From: a bacterium
GTDB taxonomy: Bacteria > Patescibacteriota > Minisyncoccia > UBA6257 > JAGOQP01
Assembly (NCBI GenBank): GCA_021780615.1
Contig: JAJXYJ010000020.1
Coordinates: forward strand, 1 to 55,033
Direction: 5' to 3'
DNA: 55,033 nt
The position numbers and the translations under genes were made by a program. Under the pieces are notes generated by a model, which worked only from the letters and a program-made list of their open reading frames with translations, did no database searches and was not told the DNA's origin. Positions 10,135 through 20,740 of the stretch are shown here, piece by piece (position 1 is the stretch's first letter; every line of letters starts with the position of its first letter).

Positions 10135-13100
10135 TTATGCCTCTTCATCTTCTTTATTCACCGGTTCGACCTTGAAACCGAGTGCGTTAATTTCATTCAT
10201 TAACACATTAAATGCTGATGGATTATTTGATGTTTGTATTTTTTCTCCTTTCACAATAGCTTCAAAGGCCGCGGCACGTCCCAATACATCATCTGATTTG
10301 ATAGTAAGCATTTCCTGAAGCGTATGTGCCGCCCCATATCCCTCCAAGGCCCACACTTCCATTTCTCCAAAGCGCTGACCACCAAATTGTGCCTTACCAC
10401 CCAAGGGCTGTTGTGTTACCAACGAATAAGGTCCAATGGAGCGCATATGAATTTTATCTTCAACAAGATGTCCGAGCTTGAGCATATAAATGTAGCCCAC
10501 CGTCACGTCTTGATCGAATTTTTTTCCGGTCTGTCCATCATAGAGCGCCATTTTCGCGTTCTGCGGATACCCTGCCGCCTTTAACTCACGAGAAATGTCT
10601 TCTTCGCTGGCACCCACGAATGCAGGGGTGACCACACGATATCCCAACTTGTGCGCGGCGACTCCCAAATGTGTTTCAAGAATTTGTCCCAAGTTCATAC
10701 GAGATGCCACACCCAGCGGGTTAAGCACGATATCTACTGGTGTACCATCGGCTAAATACGGCATGTCTTCTACGGGACGGATTTTTGAAATAACACCTTT
10801 ATTACCATGACGTCCCGCCATTTTATCCCCCGCCTGTACTTTGCGCAGTTTAGCGACTTCAACCTGAATACGCTTCATCACGCCTGGCTCAAGCTTATCG
10901 CCATGTTCGCGAGAAAATATTTTAATACCCACCACGCGTCCGGATTTGCCGTGCGGCACATAGAGTGATGAATCTTTCACATCACGTGCTTTTTCTCCAA
11001 AAATAGAGCGAAGTAATTTTTCTTCAGCGGTCAATTCCGTTTCTCCTTTGGGAGAAATTTTTCCCACTAAAATATCACCAGCGCGCACTTCGGCGCCAAT
11101 GCGAATAATACCTTCTTCATCAAGATTTCTTAATTTTTCTTCAGATACGTTGGGGATGTCGGAGGTAGTTACCTCAGGACCAAGTTTTGTTTCCCGCACA
11201 TCACATGAAAAATCTTCCACATAAATGGACGTGAAGCGATCCTGTTGCGCCACCCGTTCCGAAAGCACAATAGCATCTTCAAAGTTGCCGCCAAAAAATG
11301 GAATAAAGGCAACCAAAAGATTTTGCCCCAACGCCAATACGCCATGATCGGTCGAAGGGCCATCAGCCAAAACCGTTCCTTTTTTTACCTTTTGTCCCAC
11401 CTCCACAATCGCTTTTTGGTTAATGGTGGTGTATTGGTTTGACCGACGAAACTTATGTAAATCGTATGTTTTTGTATGATGAGTGCCTTTGATGGTAATA
11501 GCTGTCGCATCAACGTGAGATACCACACCATCTTCCTCAGATAAGACCACGCGTCCCGAATCACGAGCAACATCCTCTTCAAAACCAGTTCCTACCAAGG
11601 GCATCTGCGGTTTAATGGACGGCACCGCCTGACGTTGCATGTTTGATCCCATGAGAGCACGGTTTGCATCATCATGTTCAAGAAACGGAATAATGTTACT
11701 GGCGGCACTGATAACCTGCGAAGGCGATACATCCATAAAATCAACTTCTTCGCGAGTACAAATACCCGGCTCTCCATTAATACGCGCCTCAACACTTTCG
11801 TGAATAATTTTTCGATGCGCATCAATTTCAGTTCCTCCTTCGGCAATCTTGTATTTACTTTCTTCGGCGGCATCCATCCATACAATTTCACTGGTTACTA
11901 CACCCTGCTTCACGCGGGCATAGGGAGTTTCCAAAAATCCAAGTCGGTTCACCCGTGCAAAAATAGAAAGGTGGTTAATCAAACCGATGTTTTGACCTTC
12001 GGGAGTTTCAATAGGACAAATACGTCCATAGTGTGACGTGTGCACATCGCGTACTTCAAAACCGGCACGCTCACGAGTCAGTCCGCCAGGGCCAAGTGCC
12101 GAAAGACGACGCTTGTGCTCCAATTCGGCGAGCGGATTAATCTGGTCCATAAACTGCGAAAGCTGTGACGACACCAAAAATTCCCGCACCACAGAAGAGA
12201 GCGGCTTTGGGTTTACTAACTGTAACGGCGTAAGAAGCGCCACATCGGTGGTGGACATGCGGTCCTGAATAATTCTACGCATACGCGCAAATCCCACGCG
12301 CATGCGGCCTTGCAATAATTCTCCCACCGAGCGAATGCGACGATTTGAAAGACTATCAATATCATCAGGAACCGCCCGTTCGTCATTGTTGAGGCGAATA
12401 ATTTCGCGAATAATAAGCTCTATATCCTCACGACGAATAAGCTGGGTATCTACTTTCTTTTGATCAATCTGTAAACGCTGATTTAACTTGTAACGTCCCA
12501 CTTCAGACATACTAAAACGATCAGCGCGCTTGAACATGCCATCAATAAGTCCCTTGGCATTTTCCACGCTTGCCAAATCACCCGGACGCAACCGTTTATA
12601 AATTTCAATGTATGATCCGTCAACATCGCTCACCGTATCTTTCTTAAGGGTGGCGGCGATATATTTTAACGCTCCCGTATCAATGTCAGAAAACGTGCGC
12701 AGAATATCGTCATTTGTTTCCAACCCAAAAACCCGCAACAAATCAGTTGCCGGTGCTTTTCGATGTTTATCAATTTTTACCACAATCGATCCGTCAGGAT
12801 CGGTTTCAAATTCCATCCAGCTACCGCGATCAGGAATAATTTTAGCGCCAAAAAACTTTCGTCCTTTCAGCATCCGCACGGTGAAGTTAACACCTGCCGA
12901 ACGAATAAACTGCGACACTACCACGCGCTCAACACCGTTGATAATAAACGTCCCTCTGCCAGTCATCACCGGATAATCTCCAAGGTATACTTCTTGTTCG
13001 AGCTCTTTTTTAGTCTGCAGGTTTACCAATCGCACACGAGCGCGCAACGCCGCCTCATAAGTGGATACCCGCTGCCACGACTCTTCTTCTGAAAACTTAG

Positions 13101-13302
13101 GTTCATCAAATGAATAATCCAAAAAGTACAACTCATACTCTTTCCCCGTATAATCTTTAATGGGGGAAATTTCTGCAAACAAATCCTTAACGCCCGTCGT
13201 CACAAACCACTTCCATGAATTTAATTGGATTTCTCCCAAGTAGGGACGAGTGGTAAAATCGCCAGGGTGTTTTGAAAACGACTTCACGGGTAACGTATGC
13301 AT
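10135..13302 (-). CDS. rpoB: DNA-directed RNA polymerase subunit beta
   Basis: GRICPIETPEGQNIGLI, AGDKMAGRHGNKGVISKI, C-terminal GGQRFGEMEVWALEGYGAAHTLQEMLTIKSDD. Confidence 0.99.
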   Translation of the reverse strand: MHTLPVKSFSKHPGDFTTRPYLGEIQLNSWKWFVTTGVKDLFAEISPIKDYTGKEYELYFLDYSFDEPKFSEEESWQRVSTYEAALRARVRLVNLQTKKELEQEVYLGDYPVMTGRGTFIINGVERVVVSQFIRSAGVNFTVRMLKGRKFFGAKIIPDRGSWMEFETDPDGSIVVKIDKHRKAPATDLLRVFGLETNDDILRTFSDIDTGALKYIAATLKKDTVSDVDGSYIEIYKRLRPGDLASVENAKGLIDGMFKRADRFSMSEVGRYKLNQRLQIDQKKVDTQLIRREDIELIIREIIRLNNDERAVPDDIDSLSNRRIRSVGELLQGRMRVGFARMRRIIQDRMSTTDVALLTPLQLVNPKPLSSVVREFLVSSQLSQFMDQINPLAELEHKRRLSALGPGGLTRERAGFEVRDVHTSHYGRICPIETPEGQNIGLINHLSIFARVNRLGFLETPYARVKQGVVTSEIVWMDAAEESKYKIAEGGTEIDAHRKIIHESVEARINGEPGICTREEVDFMDVSPSQVISAASNIIPFLEHDDANRALMGSNMQRQAVPSIKPQMPLVGTGFEEDVARDSGRVVLSEEDGVVSHVDATAITIKGTHHTKTYDLHKFRRSNQYTTINQKAIVEVGQKVKKGTVLADGPSTDHGVLALGQNLLVAFIPFFGGNFEDAIVLSERVAQQDRFTSIYVEDFSCDVRETKLGPEVTTSDIPNVSEEKLRNLDEEGIIRIGAEVRAGDILVGKISPKGETELTAEEKLLRSIFGEKARDVKDSSLYVPHGKSGRVVGIKIFSREHGDKLEPGVMKRIQVEVAKLRKVQAGDKMAGRHGNKGVISKIRPVEDMPYLADGTPVDIVLNPLGVASRMNLGQILETHLGVAAHKLGYRVVTPAFVGASEEDISRELKAAGYPQNAKMALYDGQTGKKFDQDVTVGYIYMLKLGHLVEDKIHMRSIGPYSLVTQQPLGGKAQFGGQRFGEMEVWALEGYGAAHTLQEMLTIKSDDVLGRAAAFEAIVKGEKIQTSNNPSAFNVLMNEINALGFKVEPVNKEDEEA

Positions 13303-13514
13303 GGTGATATGAATATATTACAAACAAAAGAAGCGACTCCTCCGCGCCAAAGGAGTATATGCTTCCTCTTTAATTTGTGAGTGAATTACTAATAATAGTG
13401 AAAATGGTGACCACTTATTTTTTATGATAGTGTCAAGCCCTTCACGCGCCAGCAGAAAAACGTCTTTTACCGTTTTCTAAAAGCTTTTTGAAAAACCGTA
13501 TGAAGTTGACAATC

Positions 13515-13543
13515 ATTATTGCACAAACAAAAAAACGTGTCAA
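13515..13543 (-). promoter_or_regulatory. Candidate sigma70-like promoter upstream of rpoB (TTGACA-N17-AATAAT)
   Basis: Reverse complement: TTGACA CGTTTTTTTGTTTGTGC AATAAT in the 311-bp mltG-rpoB gap. Confidence 0.55.
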
Positions 13544-13613
13544 CCCTACCATACATACCCACGTTGTCTATGTATCCTGACGTTCCCAATAAAACAAAAC
13601 ACAGAAAAAAGCG

Positions 13614-14609
13614 TTATATCCCCACGTGCACCTGACTGGCGATATGTTCATTAAAGGTGGCGCTAAATATCGTTTTCTTTGTGGTCGGATCAGTTAAATA
13701 AAACCAGTATGAGGATGCAAGCGGACTTAAAGCCGCTCGTATTGAATCAAGCGTCGGATTATCGATGGCGTGCGGCGGCAATCCTTTGTGGAGATAGGTA
13801 TTGAAGGGAGTGTCCCGTTTAAAATCAGACGCACGCAATGACGGACAATCAAGAAATGTCCCGCCGCACGCTCCATATAAAACCGATGCATCTATTTGTA
13901 GCGGCATGCCCGCATCAAGGCGTTTTTGAATAATACCCGCCACCAACTGCTTATCTTTAAAATCAATGACTTCTTTTTCCAAAAGAGATGCGACAATAAT
14001 AGTGCGTTGTACGTCGGATGCGGAAGTTCCCTGCCACAAATTTTTTGTACGTGCGACAAAATTATCCAACAACGTCGTCACCACATCTGCCGGTTTTGAA
14101 TCAGGAGCAAAGCGGTATGTATCGGGCATAAAAAATCCTTCAAAACTGGTAACACCCTTTAAAAAAGGGTACGCATCAACAAACGTCCCTGGCGACAACG
14201 CCTCAAGCGATCCAGCCGGAATAATGCCCTCGCGCGACAAGCGTTGATCAATTTCGATAAGCGTCATACCGGGAGCGATAGTCACGGCAACATCCTGCGG
14301 CCCTTGCGCAAGTTCATGAGCCACAGCCCACACAGGCTGAGGGGCAAGCACATACGTCCCCGGCTTAAAATCACCATACATACCGGACCATGCCGCATAC
14401 ATCGTGAATGCCATGGAAAATCCTATGAGGTGATCATCAGCAAGACGGCTGGCGATGTGGGTGACACTTTCTCCAGGAGCGATGCGAAATGACTGAGCCT
14501 GCCCTGCGGGCGGTACGCGAAAAAGAAATGCCAATCCACCCACAACCAAAGAAACGAGTACAATAAAAAGCATCCCGTACCGTATTAAAAACGATTTATC
14601 TTTTTGCAT
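13614..14609 (-). CDS. mltG: MltG/YceG-like endolytic transglycosylase
   Basis: IAPGMTLIEIDQRL, FEGFFMPDTYRF, IIVASLLEKEV, TPFNTYLHKGLPPHAIDNPTLDSIRAAL. Confidence 0.92.
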   Translation of the reverse strand: MQKDKSFLIRYGMLFIVLVSLVVGGLAFLFRVPPAGQAQSFRIAPGESVTHIASRLADDHLIGFSMAFTMYAAWSGMYGDFKPGTYVLAPQPVWAVAHELAQGPQDVAVTIAPGMTLIEIDQRLSREGIIPAGSLEALSPGTFVDAYPFLKGVTSFEGFFMPDTYRFAPDSKPADVVTTLLDNFVARTKNLWQGTSASDVQRTIIVASLLEKEVIDFKDKQLVAGIIQKRLDAGMPLQIDASVLYGACGGTFLDCPSLRASDFKRDTPFNTYLHKGLPPHAIDNPTLDSIRAALSPLASSYWFYLTDPTTKKTIFSATFNEHIASQVHVGI

Positions 14610-15666
14610 ACAGCGATTGCACGATGCCCACCAAAATAAGATTAATAATCATACTCGATCCTCCATAACTCACGAAAGGAAACGTAACGCCAACCACCGG
14701 AAATAATCCAAGATTTGATCCGACATTAAATACAAATTGTGTCACAAAGAAAATTGCCGTCCCTAAACACACTAGCTTGCCAAAGTTTGTATCCAGAAGG
14801 TACCCCATTTTTAAAAGTCGTAAAATCATCCACAAAAATCCCCCCAGTAATATAATAACGGCAAACATTCCTCCCTCCTGAGCAATAGCCGAAAAAATGA
14901 AGTCTGTCTGCGCTTCAGGTAAAAACCCCAATTGTACCTGCGTCCCCTGCCCAAATCCTTCGCCGAAAATGCCACCGCTTCCAATGGCGATTTTTGCCTG
15001 AATAACATTGTAACTAATTCCTAATGGATCTTGTTGAGGTTGAAAAAGTCCCACAATTCTATCTTTCTGGTAAGGCTTGAGCACTGATGTCCACATAAAG
15101 AAAAGAAGGAGCATAAAAGCACCGATGGTTATGGCAAGTTTCCGCATCGGAATACCGGACACCAAAATAAACCCAAACCAAATGCCAAATAAAATGAGTG
15201 CCGATCCCATATCAGGAAGCAACGCAATGAGTATGCCCGGAATTGCCACGTACATAAAAGAGGTGAGTACTGTTTTCCAGCGAGCAATGCCAATGTGTTG
15301 CTTTGAAAAAAAGAACGCAAGCATGAGCACGAGCAACAACTTTGCAATTTCAGAAGGCTCAAATTGAAACGGTCCAATGAGAATCCATGAACGATTACCA
15401 TTAATATTGGGCGCAATAAATCGCGTCACTACCAACAATCCCAAAAGACCAACATAGAGCACATTAAGAACTCCTCGGTGACTGAAAAATGATCGCAGGT
15501 CAATAACCACAAGAAAAGAAAAGAAAAGAGTGCCAATACCAATCCACATGAGTTGCCTCCAGAATAAATCACGGTGAGAGCTCAACAAGCTTACCAATCC
15601 GATAGCCATCAACATGCCCACCGCACCCTGCAATTTCCAATCTATTTTTTTAAAGGCATCAAACAT
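14596..15666 (-). CDS. rodA: RodA/FtsW-family SEDS protein
   Basis: NGNRSWILIGPFQFEPSEIAKLLLVL, VGVTFPFVSYGGSSM; 10 TM-like pattern; overlaps mltG start. Confidence 0.92.
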   Translation of the reverse strand: MFDAFKKIDWKLQGAVGMLMAIGLVSLLSSHRDLFWRQLMWIGIGTLFFSFLVVIDLRSFFSHRGVLNVLYVGLLGLLVVTRFIAPNINGNRSWILIGPFQFEPSEIAKLLLVLMLAFFFSKQHIGIARWKTVLTSFMYVAIPGILIALLPDMGSALILFGIWFGFILVSGIPMRKLAITIGAFMLLLFFMWTSVLKPYQKDRIVGLFQPQQDPLGISYNVIQAKIAIGSGGIFGEGFGQGTQVQLGFLPEAQTDFIFSAIAQEGGMFAVIILLGGFLWMILRLLKMGYLLDTNFGKLVCLGTAIFFVTQFVFNVGSNLGLFPVVGVTFPFVSYGGSSMIINLILVGIVQSLYAKR

Positions 15667-15713
15667 ATAAAAGAAATCCTACTATATGAACGGTAAAGAT
15701 AAATACCTTGTAG

Positions 15714-16898
15714 TTACAAACTTAATGTTCCATCTGCTACAAGAGGAAGTTTTTTACCGTGCGTAGTATGGCGCACATATGCCGCCAATGCAATCATTGC
15801 CGCATTGTCTTGGCAATATCGTAATGGCGGAATTTGTAGAGACGCAGTATTTTTACCCGACACCAACGTATGACGCAATGTGCGCGCCAACATTTTATTT
15901 GCCGCCACACCTCCACCAATTACTAATGTATGCACACTATATGCCTCCATCGCTCGCGCAGTTTTTATCGCCAATGCCGCGAATGCCGCGTGTTGAAACG
16001 ATGCCGCCACATCAGCTTTCAGCACATCTGCATTTTTAATTTTTTCAAGTGTGTGATGATCGCGAGTAGCCATCGAAAAATTCTGGGCCAAAGATCCCTG
16101 CTTTTTTAAATAATAAAGAACGGCAGTCTTAAGCCCCGCATAACTAAAATTATAATTTTTTTGATGCAACATCGGCGAAGGAAACGGTATCGCCAGTGGA
16201 TTTCCTTTTTTTGCCCATTGTTCCACCAACGGCCCCCCGGGATACGGAAGATCCAGCAGGCGAGCAACTTTATCAAACGACTCTCCCACCGCATCATCAA
16301 GCGTTTCTCCCAACTTTTTATATGACCCCATACCATCCATGCGCGCCAGGATGGTATGTCCTCCGCTCACCACCAGCGCAATAGCGGGAAAGAAATTGTT
16401 TTCTTGCACTCCTTTTGAAGCCGCATCTTTCTTCTCATTCAAAATTCGAAATTCGAAATTCGAAGGTACGGCTTTCTTTGAAAAAAGAAAACTGTATAGG
16501 TGTCCCTCCAAATGATTCGCTCCCACTAACGGCACTTTCTTATTAAAATAATGTTCGTGCAAGTCCTGAGCAAACTGGATGCCAGTCCACAACGCCGGTT
16601 CAAGCCCCGGTCCCACCGTCACCGCCAAAAGATCAATATCCTTTTTTGCCACCGCAGAAATTTTTTTCATCTGATTCCATAAAACAGGAAGGTTTTTGAT
16701 GTGCTCCCGCTTGGCAAGATTAGGTACCACGCCCCCAAACGGCGCGTGAATCGCTATCTGCGACGCAACCAGGTTTTTTACCACTCGGACCGCAGGAAGT
16801 CGGCCACGTTCGTCGCGCACCTCAATAAGCGCAATGGACGATTCATCACAGCTGGTTTCAACGGCAAGTATGCGCACTGGTTTTTTCTTATCCGGCAT
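15714..16898 (-). CDS. tsaD: tRNA N6-adenosine threonylcarbamoyltransferase TsaD
   Basis: ILAVETSCDESSIALIE, NHLEGHLYSFLF, LVVSGGHTIL, VIGGGVAANKML. Confidence 0.95.
   Translation of the reverse strand: MPDKKKPVRILAVETSCDESSIALIEVRDERGRLPAVRVVKNLVASQIAIHAPFGGVVPNLAKREHIKNLPVLWNQMKKISAVAKKDIDLLAVTVGPGLEPALWTGIQFAQDLHEHYFNKKVPLVGANHLEGHLYSFLFSKKAVPSNFEFRILNEKKDAASKGVQENNFFPAIALVVSGGHTILARMDGMGSYKKLGETLDDAVGESFDKVARLLDLPYPGGPLVEQWAKKGNPLAIPFPSPMLHQKNYNFSYAGLKTAVLYYLKKQGSLAQNFSMATRDHHTLEKIKNADVLKADVAASFQHAAFAALAIKTARAMEAYSVHTLVIGGGVAANKMLARTLRHTLVSGKNTASLQIPPLRYCQDNAAMIALAAYVRHTTHGKKLPLVADGTLSL
16438..16465. repeat. Heptad repeat (AATTTCG)n inside the tsaD coding sequence
   Basis: ttcaaaattcgaaattcgaaattcgaag; translated in frame as SNFEFRILNE. 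Confidence 0.9.
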
Positions 16899-16977
16899 AT
16901 ACGCAAGAGTATACGGGCAGAAGATATAAAAATCAAAAAAATAGTCTACCTAGTAATAGATAGACTAAAAAGACTTT

Positions 16978-17418
16978 TTAGTGAGGATGGGATGACTTCC
17001 ACACATAATTCCTCCGACAAAAATATTCATCGCCGGCGGAATCCCTAACAACAATATATCTCTGTTCCTTTCGGATAAAAACCCCTTTTATTTTTGATCC
17101 ATTCCACAAGGCTCCCACCACATCTCCCTTTTTTGGAATTTTAAGCCATCTCATAGACTTCCTTCTAAAAAAGAACGCACACAACATGGCAACCAACACA
17201 TGTGCGTACGTCAGAGAAAATGAAATAGAAACAAAGGAATAAATCCAACCTGTTACAATGGAAAAGATCATGGAACATAAAAATATTCCATTGAACAAGG
17301 TTAATGACCTATTATTTACAATATGAGACGAAACTTTTTGCTCTCGAATGTAATATTCAAAAGCAATAATAAAAGATAATAATAGAAAAAAAGCATACAA
17401 AAACATGATCCCTCCCAA
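16978..17418 (-). CDS. Hypothetical membrane protein
   Basis: 146-aa ORF with several hydrophobic helices and a hydrophilic C-terminal domain; no family recognised. Confidence 0.6.
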   Translation of the reverse strand: MGGIMFLYAFFLLLSFIIAFEYYIREQKVSSHIVNNRSLTLFNGIFLCSMIFSIVTGWIYSFVSISFSLTYAHVLVAMLCAFFFRRKSMRWLKIPKKGDVVGALWNGSKIKGVFIRKEQRYIVVRDSAGDEYFCRRNYVWKSSHPH

Positions 17419-17497
17419 ATAATTTTTTATAACGTGCTATGAAAAGATAGAATATACCGAAATATAGATACTGTCAATTGACCATATCCGCACGCGC

Positions 17498-18256
17498 CTA
17501 TTGTTGGCCGCCATATATCTGATTGGCAGGAATCGTCTGCACCGACGATGTCGCCAGCACACCGTGCATTTCCTCAAGTACTGTTTTAATAAAGGCCGTA
17601 CCATCGTTATTTTCCTCCTGAACTTCCTTGCGAATAACCACGAGGTTCCCCTGCTCCCAGCGCAGTGTTTCGTCATGGTAGCACGCGCCGGCACATCCGT
17701 CAGAGGCATATGAATCGATAGTCCGTGCCGATGCATTGAAGGCGGGATTAAGCAAATGGCCGAGTGCCGCATTATACACAAAAGTTTTACTCGCCGGATT
17801 ATACAGCCAAAAACTATACCGCGCATTGCTGATGCCCAAAAACGATTGGATTTGTATATCGCGATATCCGTCAAAATTCGCATCAGGAGTCGTTATAAAG
17901 CCGAGCGGATTACTCGTATCAGTCCACACAAAATCAAACCCCGAAAGCACCTGGAATGGCGACGATGACGTCCCGTGCGAAAGCTCAATGCAGGTAAGCC
18001 AATTATCGGGAAGCGCGCCATCTTTTTGTTGTTGCTTTGTTGAAAAAAACCGCGCAGTCACATCGCCCGCACCGGCTCCAGGTAAAAAGGTATACGAAGA
18101 AAACTCAATGCTGCCATGGCACGAAGAAGCCGGCATCGATGGCGCGGGCGGCGACACGATTGCCGGAGCTGATGATTTATAATGCAGCGTCACATACATC
18201 ACGCCCGCAAAAGCGGCGATGAGAACGCACACCATAATCATGCGACGCGTATTCAT
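17498..18256 (-). CDS. Hypothetical membrane-anchored/secreted protein (XAC2610-like beta-rich region)
   Basis: N-terminal signal anchor MNTRRMIMVCVLIAAFAGVMYVTL; TPDANFDGYRDIQIQSFLGISNARYSFWLYNPASKTF pattern. Start moved to internal Met. Confidence 0.6.
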   Translation of the reverse strand: MNTRRMIMVCVLIAAFAGVMYVTLHYKSSAPAIVSPPAPSMPASSCHGSIEFSSYTFLPGAGAGDVTARFFSTKQQQKDGALPDNWLTCIELSHGTSSSPFQVLSGFDFVWTDTSNPLGFITTPDANFDGYRDIQIQSFLGISNARYSFWLYNPASKTFVYNAALGHLLNPAFNASARTIDSYASDGCAGACYHDETLRWEQGNLVVIRKEVQEENNDGTAFIKTVLEEMHGVLATSSVQTIPANQIYGGQQ

Positions 18257-18358
18257 ATACACCAGTATACTCTGATGCGACGGGGGCACACAATCACACA
18301 ATTAAAACAAACGTCCGTAAGATTGGTGGCATGCGCGTGTATAACAAGCTATACTGTG

Positions 18359-20002
18359 ATGCATATGGATACATACAATGATCTTGCCGGACTTTTGGAA
18401 GGAGATGTGGCGTCGGACACGGAAACCTTGCGCAGCGCAAGTCGTGACGCAAGCATTTTCACCGTTTCCCCTTCCCTGGTTATTTTTCCCAAAAATGTAA
18501 GCGATGTACAAAAACTTGTTTCATACGTTGCTCAAAAAAAAGCGGCTGGACACGACGTATCGCTTACCGCGCGCAGCGCGGGAACAGATATGGGAGGCGG
18601 ACCGCTCAGCACCTCCATCGTTGTTTCATTCACAAAATATTTTAACCGCATCATAGACATAGGATCCGGTACTGCCACCGTACAACCAGGAGTATTTTAT
18701 CGCGACTTTGAAAAAGCGACGCTTGCCAAAGAACTGCTATTGCCCAGCTATACGGCATCAAAAGATTTGTGCACCGTGGGAGGCATGGTTGCCAACAATT
18801 CGGGCGGCGAAAAAACATTGCGCTACGGCAAAACAGAACAATACATCAAACAACTCAAAATGGTCTTATGGGACGGTAACGAATACGTTTTTAAGCCACT
18901 TTCAGCAACCGAACTCGAAGAAAAGAAAAAACTACAAACAGCCGAAGGAGATGTGTATAGGAAATTGTCCGCACTCATCGAGGAACACGACAGCGAACTA
19001 CAGGCGGCAAAGCCGCGCGTATCAAAAAACTCTGCAGGCTATTACCTCTGGAATGTGCACGATAAAAAAACGGACACATTTGATATCACCAAAGTCATCG
19101 TCGGATCCCAAGGCACATTCGGGCTCATAACCGAAATTACCTTCGCGCTCATTAAACCAAAGAAATATCGCCACATGGTTGTCACGTATCTCAACGATAT
19201 GGAAAAACTTCCCACTATCGTCCAAAAAGTGCTCGCGCACGACCCCGAAAGCTTCGAATCATTCGATGATCACACCTTCCACATTGCCATGAAATTCTTG
19301 CCCCAAGTATTGGGCAAATTGAAGGGCAATATATTTACCATGGCATGGGGGCTCTTGCCGGAAGTATGGATGATGCTGACAGGCGGCATTCCCAAATTGC
19401 TGTTGATGGCGGAATTCACCGGCGACACCGACAGCGAGGCACATGCCACCGCTCAAGCCGCATATAACGAACTTAAAAAAGAAGGATACAAAGTAAAAAT
19501 GACATCGCTTGAAGAAGAAAAGGAATACTGGGTATTTCGACGAGAGAGTTTCAATTTGTTGCGCCAGCGCATCAAAAATTTGCACACCGCGCCGTTCATC
19601 GACGACTTCATCGTGCGCCCCGAAACGCTTCCCGAATTTCTCCCCAAGCTGTATGCAATTTTGGACCAATATCACATCGTCTACACCGTGGCAGGCCACA
19701 TCGGTGACGGCAACTTCCACATTATTCCGCTCATGAAATTTTCAGATCCTAACACAAAAAAAATCATTACCGAACTTTCACAAAAAGTATACGAACTTAT
19801 TGTGCAGTACAAAGGATCCATCACCGCCGAACACAACGACGGCCTCATCCGCAGTCCGTTCCTTGAGTTGATGTATGGCAAAAATATTTGTGCGCTGTTT
19901 GAACAAACTAAAGACATATTCGATCCGCAAGGCCTCTTTAACCCGGGCAAAAAAGTACACGCCAGCATGCAGTACGCACTCGATCACATTAACCATGACT
20001 AA
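18359..20002 (+). CDS. FAD-binding (VAO-type, GlcD-like) oxidoreductase
   Basis: LTARSAGTDMGGGPLSTSIVVSF, PGVFYRDFEKA, CTVGGMVANNSGGEKTLRYGKT, VGSQGTFGLITEITF, GHIGDGNFHIIP. Start moved to internal Met. Confidence 0.88.
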   Translation: MHMDTYNDLAGLLEGDVASDTETLRSASRDASIFTVSPSLVIFPKNVSDVQKLVSYVAQKKAAGHDVSLTARSAGTDMGGGPLSTSIVVSFTKYFNRIIDIGSGTATVQPGVFYRDFEKATLAKELLLPSYTASKDLCTVGGMVANNSGGEKTLRYGKTEQYIKQLKMVLWDGNEYVFKPLSATELEEKKKLQTAEGDVYRKLSALIEEHDSELQAAKPRVSKNSAGYYLWNVHDKKTDTFDITKVIVGSQGTFGLITEITFALIKPKKYRHMVVTYLNDMEKLPTIVQKVLAHDPESFESFDDHTFHIAMKFLPQVLGKLKGNIFTMAWGLLPEVWMMLTGGIPKLLLMAEFTGDTDSEAHATAQAAYNELKKEGYKVKMTSLEEEKEYWVFRRESFNLLRQRIKNLHTAPFIDDFIVRPETLPEFLPKLYAILDQYHIVYTVAGHIGDGNFHIIPLMKFSDPNTKKIITELSQKVYELIVQYKGSITAEHNDGLIRSPFLELMYGKNICALFEQTKDIFDPQGLFNPGKKVHASMQYALDHINHD

Positions 20003-20012
20003 AATAAATAAC

Positions 20013-20041
20013 ATAGCCCTCGTAATAGTTACGAGGGCTAT
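20013..20041. terminator. Bidirectional terminator hairpin ATAGCCCTCGTAA-TAG-TTACGAGGGCTAT
   Basis: 13-bp perfect stem between converging genes, followed by AAAAATTT. Confidence 0.8.
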
Positions 20042-20064
20042 AAAAATTTCCAATCTATCGACTA

Positions 20065-20649
20065 CTAAAAAAAAGAAAAAAGAAAAAAATTTTCCCCTAT
20101 ATGACTATTGAAGTTAATCGTATCAAAATCCCAATAACCAAGTGATTCGTACGATCTTAAGTATATACCTGGAATTTGAGGGCTATGTGAGAAAATAGTT
20201 TCTATAGGAAGAGCCTCTTTTTTATCAAAAGAAAGAAGATATGCATCCAAAGGAAACACTGATTGATTCTTTTCAAAAAGAAGAGAAAGTCCCTGCGAAC
20301 CAACCAAGACCGCATTTTCTGACTTTAAAAAATTAAGGCAATTCTCTGAAGTTGTAGCTTTAAGAATTTGGTAAATTCTTACCACATATGTTTTTCCTGG
20401 AATGAGCTTGTGAGTCACCCGAGCAAAGTTATTATCCGTAATAATACTATTATAATAACTACACTTAGCATCACACAACTCCGAAAATCTTTTTAATTGA
20501 ACCTCATGTTTATAACTATTTGGAATAGTTATATTAAATTCCTTTATACATCTAAATTTGCTAGAAAGAATCGTCCTCCTAACAACTACATATATAATTA
20601 GAATTATAAAAACAGAAAAACTAAAGAGAAAAACGTTTAGCCATATCAT
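20065..20649 (-). CDS. Hypothetical protein with N-terminal TM segment
   Basis: 194-aa ORF, WLNVFLFSFSVFIILIIYVVV helix; no family recognised. Confidence 0.55.
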   Translation of the reverse strand: MIWLNVFLFSFSVFIILIIYVVVRRTILSSKFRCIKEFNITIPNSYKHEVQLKRFSELCDAKCSYYNSIITDNNFARVTHKLIPGKTYVVRIYQILKATTSENCLNFLKSENAVLVGSQGLSLLFEKNQSVFPLDAYLLSFDKKEALPIETIFSHSPQIPGIYLRSYESLGYWDFDTINFNSHIGENFFLFSFF

Positions 20650-20740
20650 TGTGCTTTCCTTTCATTATAAATTTTAAAATTTCTAAAATAAATAATACCA
20701 TTAAAATTATAGTAAGTCAATACTATAAAAATTAATTTAT

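Noticed and set aside
18182-18358. N-terminal extension of the FAD oxidoreductase ORF
   Set aside because: MQRHIHHARKSG... overlaps the start of the divergent 17498-18256 gene and does not resemble the family; start placed at 18359.
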